Assembly: GCA_965214675.1 (NCBI GenBank)
Contig: OZ243969.1
Span: forward strand, 1,804,864 to 1,868,863
Reading direction: 5' to 3'
DNA: 64,000 bases
From: WTFY01 sp965214675
GTDB lineage: Bacteria > Pseudomonadota > Gammaproteobacteria > UBA4575
Positions 60,652-64,000 of the stretch are shown one piece after another (the stretch's first letter is position 1; each line of letters begins with the position of its first letter). The notes under the pieces are model-generated. The model saw only the letters and a program-made list of their open reading frames with translations. It had not been told where the DNA came from and did no database searches. The translations under genes and the position numbers were made by a program.

Positions 60652-61107
60652 ATGCTCAAGTCGGTTGCAGCTTTTATTGAAAAGAAAATCCGGCCGCAGC
60701 GCGAGACGCTGGATGATGATCACGTCATGCATTTGGCTACTGCAGTGCTATTGCTGGAAGTGAGCCGGGCAGATTTTGATATTCAGGAAGAGGAACTACG
60801 CACCATAGTCAGCGCGTTGGCAGAGAGGTTCCGGTTTTCTAAGCAGGAGGTAGAAAATCTGGTTGATCTGGCAGTTTCTGAGCAAGAGCAGCATGTTTCA
60901 ATCTATCCATTTGTAAAGATTATCAATGACGGTTGTACGATGGAGGAGAAAAAAAGGCTGCTGAGGGACTTATGGAAGACAGCTTATGCCGACAGCAGGC
61001 TCGATAAATACGAGGAGTATCAAATACGAAAGATAGCTGACCTGCTGTACCTGCCACACAGCACCTTTATTCAGACCAAACTGGATGTGCAACAGGACCT
61101 GGAGTAA
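60652..61107 (+). CDS. TerB-family protein
   Basis: A 151-aa helical protein of the TerB/DjlA N-terminal fold (LATAVLLLEVSRADFDIQEEE, ADSRLDKYEEYQIRKIADLL). The paired acidic ADFD and ADSRLD loops are the metal-binding motifs of the fold. It is related to tellurite-resistance TerB, but in this small stand-alone form its function is unknown. It follows hspQ directly, suggesting cotranscription. Confidence 0.85.
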   Translation: MLKSVAAFIEKKIRPQRETLDDDHVMHLATAVLLLEVSRADFDIQEEELRTIVSALAERFRFSKQEVENLVDLAVSEQEQHVSIYPFVKIINDGCTMEEKKRLLRDLWKTAYADSRLDKYEEYQIRKIADLLYLPHSTFIQTKLDVQQDLE

Positions 61108-61143
61108 GTACTACAAGCGGATATCACCTCCGGACCTGTTCCG

Positions 61144-61467
61144 TCAGACCATGCTTTTGAGCTTCTTCAGGGGCAAGACACGTACCGACTTGCTGGCTGG
61201 CTTAGCCTTGAACGTCATTTCCTCACCCGTAAAGGGGTTGATACCCTTGCGTGCCCTTTTGGCCGGCTTTTTGACCACCTTGATTTTCAGTAGGCCGGGA
61301 AGGTTAAAACATCCCGCACCACGTGGCTTCAGTTCTTTTGCAATCATAGCTTCAAGCGAATCAAGCACTGAGGCAACCTGCTTGCGTGAAAGAGCGGTCT
61401 CTTCTGCAATGCGGTTTAAAATTGCTGTTTTGGTTGGGGCTTTCTTTTCAGGTCTGGAAGTGGCCAT
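61144..61467 (-). CDS. HU-family DNA-binding protein
   Basis: A 107-aa HU/IHF-fold protein with a basic N-terminal extension (MATSRPEKKAPTKTAIL). It contains AEETALSRKQVASVLDSLEAMI, GCFNLPGLLKIKV and the DNA-arm region KGINPFTGEEMTFKAKPAS. The family bends or coats DNA. The extended N-terminus and Lys-rich arms resemble the HU-like variants found in some proteobacteria. It is convergent with the terB-like gene. Confidence 0.88.
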   Translation of the reverse strand: MATSRPEKKAPTKTAILNRIAEETALSRKQVASVLDSLEAMIAKELKPRGAGCFNLPGLLKIKVVKKPAKRARKGINPFTGEEMTFKAKPASKSVRVLPLKKLKSMV

Positions 61468-61794
61468 GTAGTGTCATCCTTAATCATCAGTGAACGAGAT
61501 CGGTCATACGGCCCCACAACCAAGCATCAAGTTAGCAGCGGTGACCAATGTTGCTGTATTTGAACAGTTAACTTTTTGTTGCATTGTAATGAAAAACTGC
61601 CGGCTTATCATCTTGTCAGGCTACCCGTCTGAGAAGTCGTATCGAGGTAGGCAAAACCGCTTGGTGGAGTTCCATCCAGGGAAAATACAAAAAAACTGGC
61701 AGGCGCTTACAGGTCTGTTTTGATTTTGCCCAGGCTGGGCGCTCCATGAGAGGCATGTGATCTGATCCAGCCAAACCTCCTGTGATACAAGCGC
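61468..61794. other. Intergenic region between the HU gene and metW
   Basis: About 330 bases with no supported gene or clear regulatory feature. One open frame without family similarity is present. Confidence 0.45.
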
Positions 61795-62409
61795 CTAAGA
61801 ATCAGATTTACAGAACCGGTAAATCGCACTTTCACCGAGTAGATTGGGCCACAGGCATGTTCTCTTTCCTGACCGGCTGGCATGCGTTACTGCAGCCCGC
61901 TGAAGAATGCTGATACCCCGTTTCTCACATAGGGCTTCAAAATCTTGAAACGAGCACAAATGAATGTTTGGGGTGTCGTACCATTCATGGGGCAGGGCCC
62001 GGGTCACGGGCATATTCCCTCCCAGCCCAAGCTGTACCCGGCTTTTCCAATGGGCAAAGTTGGGGAACGTGACGATTCCTTCCTGTCCGATTCGCAGCAT
62101 CTCATCCAGAAGCTCGCCCGGGTGCTGGATGGCCTGCAGCGTATGGGTCATGACTACATAGTTGAAAGAGTGTTCGTCAAAAAACTCGGTAATGCCCTTG
62201 TCCAGATTGGTCTGGACGACAGGAATTCCCTTGGCAATGCATTGCTGAATATTGGCTATGTCAATTTCCAGGCCATAGCCGGTAACATCGCGTGCCTGGC
62301 GCAGGTGTGTCAGCAAAGTACCATCACCACAGCCCAGGTCCAGGATGTGAGTTCCTGGTTGAATCCACTCACAAATGATTTCCAGATCGGGACGAAGAAC
62401 TGTGCTCAT
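61795..62409 (-). CDS. metW: Methionine biosynthesis protein MetW
   Basis: A 204-aa SAM-methyltransferase-fold protein (HILDLGCGDGTLLTHL, then NLDKGITEFFDEHSFNYVV). MetW is required with MetX for homoserine acylation in many proteobacteria, and VTFPNFAHWKSRVQL is family-typical. Its ATG overlaps the stop of metX by four bases (ATGA), so the pair is translationally coupled. Confidence 0.94.
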   Translation of the reverse strand: MSTVLRPDLEIICEWIQPGTHILDLGCGDGTLLTHLRQARDVTGYGLEIDIANIQQCIAKGIPVVQTNLDKGITEFFDEHSFNYVVMTHTLQAIQHPGELLDEMLRIGQEGIVTFPNFAHWKSRVQLGLGGNMPVTRALPHEWYDTPNIHLCSFQDFEALCEKRGISILQRAAVTHASRSGKRTCLWPNLLGESAIYRFCKSDS

Positions 62410-63542
62410 ATCTGAAGAGTGTGCATGTAGCTTTGCAGGACACTATGGTATTCAGGGATTGCGGTTAGAAATGCATCGTGTCCAAGATCCGCATCAATTT
62501 CCACGTAGCTGACTTTCTTTTTTGCTGCAATAAGTGCCCGGACGATCTCTCGAGAGCGGGCTGGTGAGAATCTCCAGTCCCCGGTAAAGGATATCACCAG
62601 AAATTCAGCACCGGTGTTCTGGAAGGCACGGGACAGGTCATCATCCCAATTCAGCGCAGGATCAAAATAGTCCAGTGCCTTGGTCATAATCAGATAGGTA
62701 TTTGCATCGAACCGATCCACAAAGGATTTTCCCTGGTAGCGCAGGTAGCTCTCGACCTGGAATTCTACGTCAAAGCCAAAATTGAGCTTTCCTTTCCGCA
62801 AGTCGCGTCCGAACTTTTGCCGCATGGCGTGATCGGAGAGATAGGTGATATGCCCAAGCATGCGTGCCAGCATAAGTCCTTGACGTGGAGTCGTATTGTG
62901 TTCGTAGTAGTGTCCCTGATGGAAGTCAGGATCAGAGAATATGGCCTGCCTCGCTACTTCATTGAACGCGATATTCTGTGCTGTCAATTTGGGTGCTGCA
63001 GCTATGACAACTGCCTGGCGCAAGCGATCCGGAAAGTCGATGGCCCATTGCATCACCTGCATGCCGCCCAGACTTCCTCCAATGACTGCAGCCCATTGCT
63101 CGATGCCCAGTTCATCCGCGAGATAGCTTTGGCTCACGACCCAGTCATGTACTGTAACCAGTGGAAAATCCGGGCCATACTGCTTCCCGGTTTCGGGGTT
63201 GACACTGGCCGGACCGCTGCTGCCCTTGCACCCTCCTAGATTATTGGGGGCAACGACAAAGAAGCGATCTGTATCGAAGGGTTTTCCAGGACCGATACAG
63301 TTGTCCCACCATCCTGGTTTGCGATCTTCGGTGCTGTGGTAGCCTGCCGCGTGCTGATCCCCTGAAAGTGCATGACAGATGAGCAGGGCATTGCTGCGCT
63401 CAGGGTTTAGTTTGCCATACGTCTCGTAGGCCAGTGTGAATTCTGGCAGTGTGTGACCGCAATCCAGACCCAGAGACCGCTTGATGGTAATAAACTGGCT
63501 CTCGACCAGGCCAACCGAATTCACTGGAATAGAGTCAGGCAC
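62406..63542 (-). CDS. metX: Homoserine O-acyltransferase (MetX)
   Basis: First committed enzyme of methionine synthesis, acylating homoserine with acetyl- or succinyl-CoA. The 378-aa alpha/beta hydrolase has the nucleophile elbow GGSLGGMQVMQW, the oxyanion region ICHALSGDQHAAG, PNNLGGCKGSSGP and a C-terminal Asp-His pair (DADLGHDAFL). Acetyl or succinyl specificity cannot be assigned by eye. The start is GTG. It is coupled to metW. Confidence 0.94.
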   Translation of the reverse strand: MPDSIPVNSVGLVESQFITIKRSLGLDCGHTLPEFTLAYETYGKLNPERSNALLICHALSGDQHAAGYHSTEDRKPGWWDNCIGPGKPFDTDRFFVVAPNNLGGCKGSSGPASVNPETGKQYGPDFPLVTVHDWVVSQSYLADELGIEQWAAVIGGSLGGMQVMQWAIDFPDRLRQAVVIAAAPKLTAQNIAFNEVARQAIFSDPDFHQGHYYEHNTTPRQGLMLARMLGHITYLSDHAMRQKFGRDLRKGKLNFGFDVEFQVESYLRYQGKSFVDRFDANTYLIMTKALDYFDPALNWDDDLSRAFQNTGAEFLVISFTGDWRFSPARSREIVRALIAAKKKVSYVEIDADLGHDAFLTAIPEYHSVLQSYMHTLQI

Positions 63543-63626
63543 TTACTTAAATTTTTTGTTTAAACCCCAAGTGTAATGAGTGCATGTATAGCACACAATG
63601 TCACGGCAGGCGGGTGTCTTTTTTTG

Positions 63627-64000
63627 TCACAGTGAATGCAAGAGAATTTTTGCGCAAAACAGTGCAAGAAGTACGGCTGAGGTTGAGAAATCAAACACTC
63701 CGACCTGGGGGATCATCCTTCTGGCCGGATCCAGGATAGGGGCTGTGATGGAGTGCAGCACCGAGACAAGCGGATTACTCTGTCGGTGGAGGTGTGGTGC
63801 AAGCCAGCTGATCGCGACCAATGCAATGATGGCGAAAATGTAAAGGTTCAATGCCAGATCGATAACCCCGAATAGTGCAGCAAAAACCAGTACTCCAGTT
63901 TCGACATCCCTTCCTACAAAAATACCGCGCAGCATCAGTTCGGTAAACTTGACTGCAATCATCAGCAGCAGCGCCGATGTGTCCAGGCGCCCGGACATGG
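63627..64000 (-). CDS. YggT family membrane protein, 5' end cut by the window
   Basis: The last 123 or so residues of a YggT-repeat protein. The frame is open to the window edge, and family members are about 185 aa with two repeats. Here the end of repeat one (ALLLMIAVKFTELML) and a full second repeat (AIIALVAISWLAP, VLHSITAPILDPARRMIPQV, FDFSTSAVLLALF) are seen. It is an inner-membrane protein of uncertain role; in some bacteria YggT is linked to cell division or osmotic stress. The methionine near the edge is internal, not the start. Confidence 0.8.
   Translation of the reverse strand, partial: MSGRLDTSALLLMIAVKFTELMLRGIFVGRDVETGVLVFAALFGVIDLALNLYIFAIIALVAISWLAPHLHRQSNPLVSVLHSITAPILDPARRMIPQVGVFDFSTSAVLLALFCAKILLHSL

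Noticed and set aside
1..64000. CRISPR arrays, phage genes, rRNA genes
   Set aside because: No regularly spaced repeats, phage structural genes or rRNA sequence were seen on reading through the window.

Overview
The window looks like the chromosome of a gammaproteobacterium. The housekeeping neighbourhoods fit that class: hemW-rdgB-rph, yicC, mutY-yggX-tRNA-Phe, metX-metW, ppsR/ppsA divergent, rpmE near priA, hspQ. The genus cannot be named from sequence alone. A caa3-type oxidase, a thiocyanate hydrolase cluster and several nitrogen-anion transporters suggest a respiratory, possibly chemolithotrophic lifestyle in which inorganic nitrogen and sulfur anions matter (inference).

Layout. 0.2-17.3 kb: core genes (priA, HNH nuclease, hemH, a fructosamine-kinase-like gene, a 5'-3' exonuclease, an M48 protease lipoprotein, rpmE, hemW, rdgB, rph, yicC, a small asparaginase-like gene, a Do-family protease, moaD, moaC, mutY, yggX), plus a decayed cbpA/dnaJ-like gene. 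17.26 kb: tRNA-Phe(GAA). 17.34-27.18 kb: an AT-rich island bounded by a 46-bp direct repeat of the tRNA 3' end. It holds two divergent operons. The leftward one encodes a membrane NAD(P)H/FAD/[2Fe-2S]/diheme-b protein, an 11-heme cytochrome, a DUF3365-type heme protein, a small cytochrome c and a globin. The rightward one encodes an NrtABD-type ABC importer. A decayed IS3-family insertion lies between them. 27.2-33.8 kb: a methyltransferase, two metallophosphoesterases, cbtBA under a perfect Zur-like palindrome, an iron-sulfur flavin reductase and small unknowns. 34.0-43.5 kb: a thiocyanate/cyanate cluster with cyanase, a CynR-like regulator, split cobalt-type thiocyanate hydrolase (scnB-scnA-scnC), its P15K-like activator, a DsrE-like protein, a second NrtA-type ABC importer whose binding protein has a Tat-type signal, an orphan CbtB and a porin. 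43.9-52.3 kb: a MauG/CCP-type peroxidase group and a caa3 cytochrome oxidase operon with ctaB. 53-64 kb: core genes ending in a YggT gene cut by the window edge.

How the parts connect. Four upstream regions carry sigma-54-type -24/-12 sequences with the diagnostic GG-N10-GC spacing: both divergent operons of the island, cyanase, and (more weakly) the ABC importer of the thiocyanate cluster. Cyanase also has a perfect 17-bp NtrC-type palindrome about 110 bp upstream of its predicted start site. I infer a nitrogen-limitation regulon that scavenges nitrate/nitrite, cyanate and thiocyanate. A shared ATAG-N7-CTAT dyad between the CynR-like gene and scnB, and again upstream of the porin, suggests that the LysR protein links porin and hydrolase expression.

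The least explained system is the island redox operon. It reads as a fused transmembrane conduit carrying NAD(P)H electrons to periplasmic multiheme cytochromes, transferred together with an anion importer and a globin and apparently nitrogen-regulated. Its reaction is not known to me; reduction of nitrite or another nitrogen oxide is a hypothesis.
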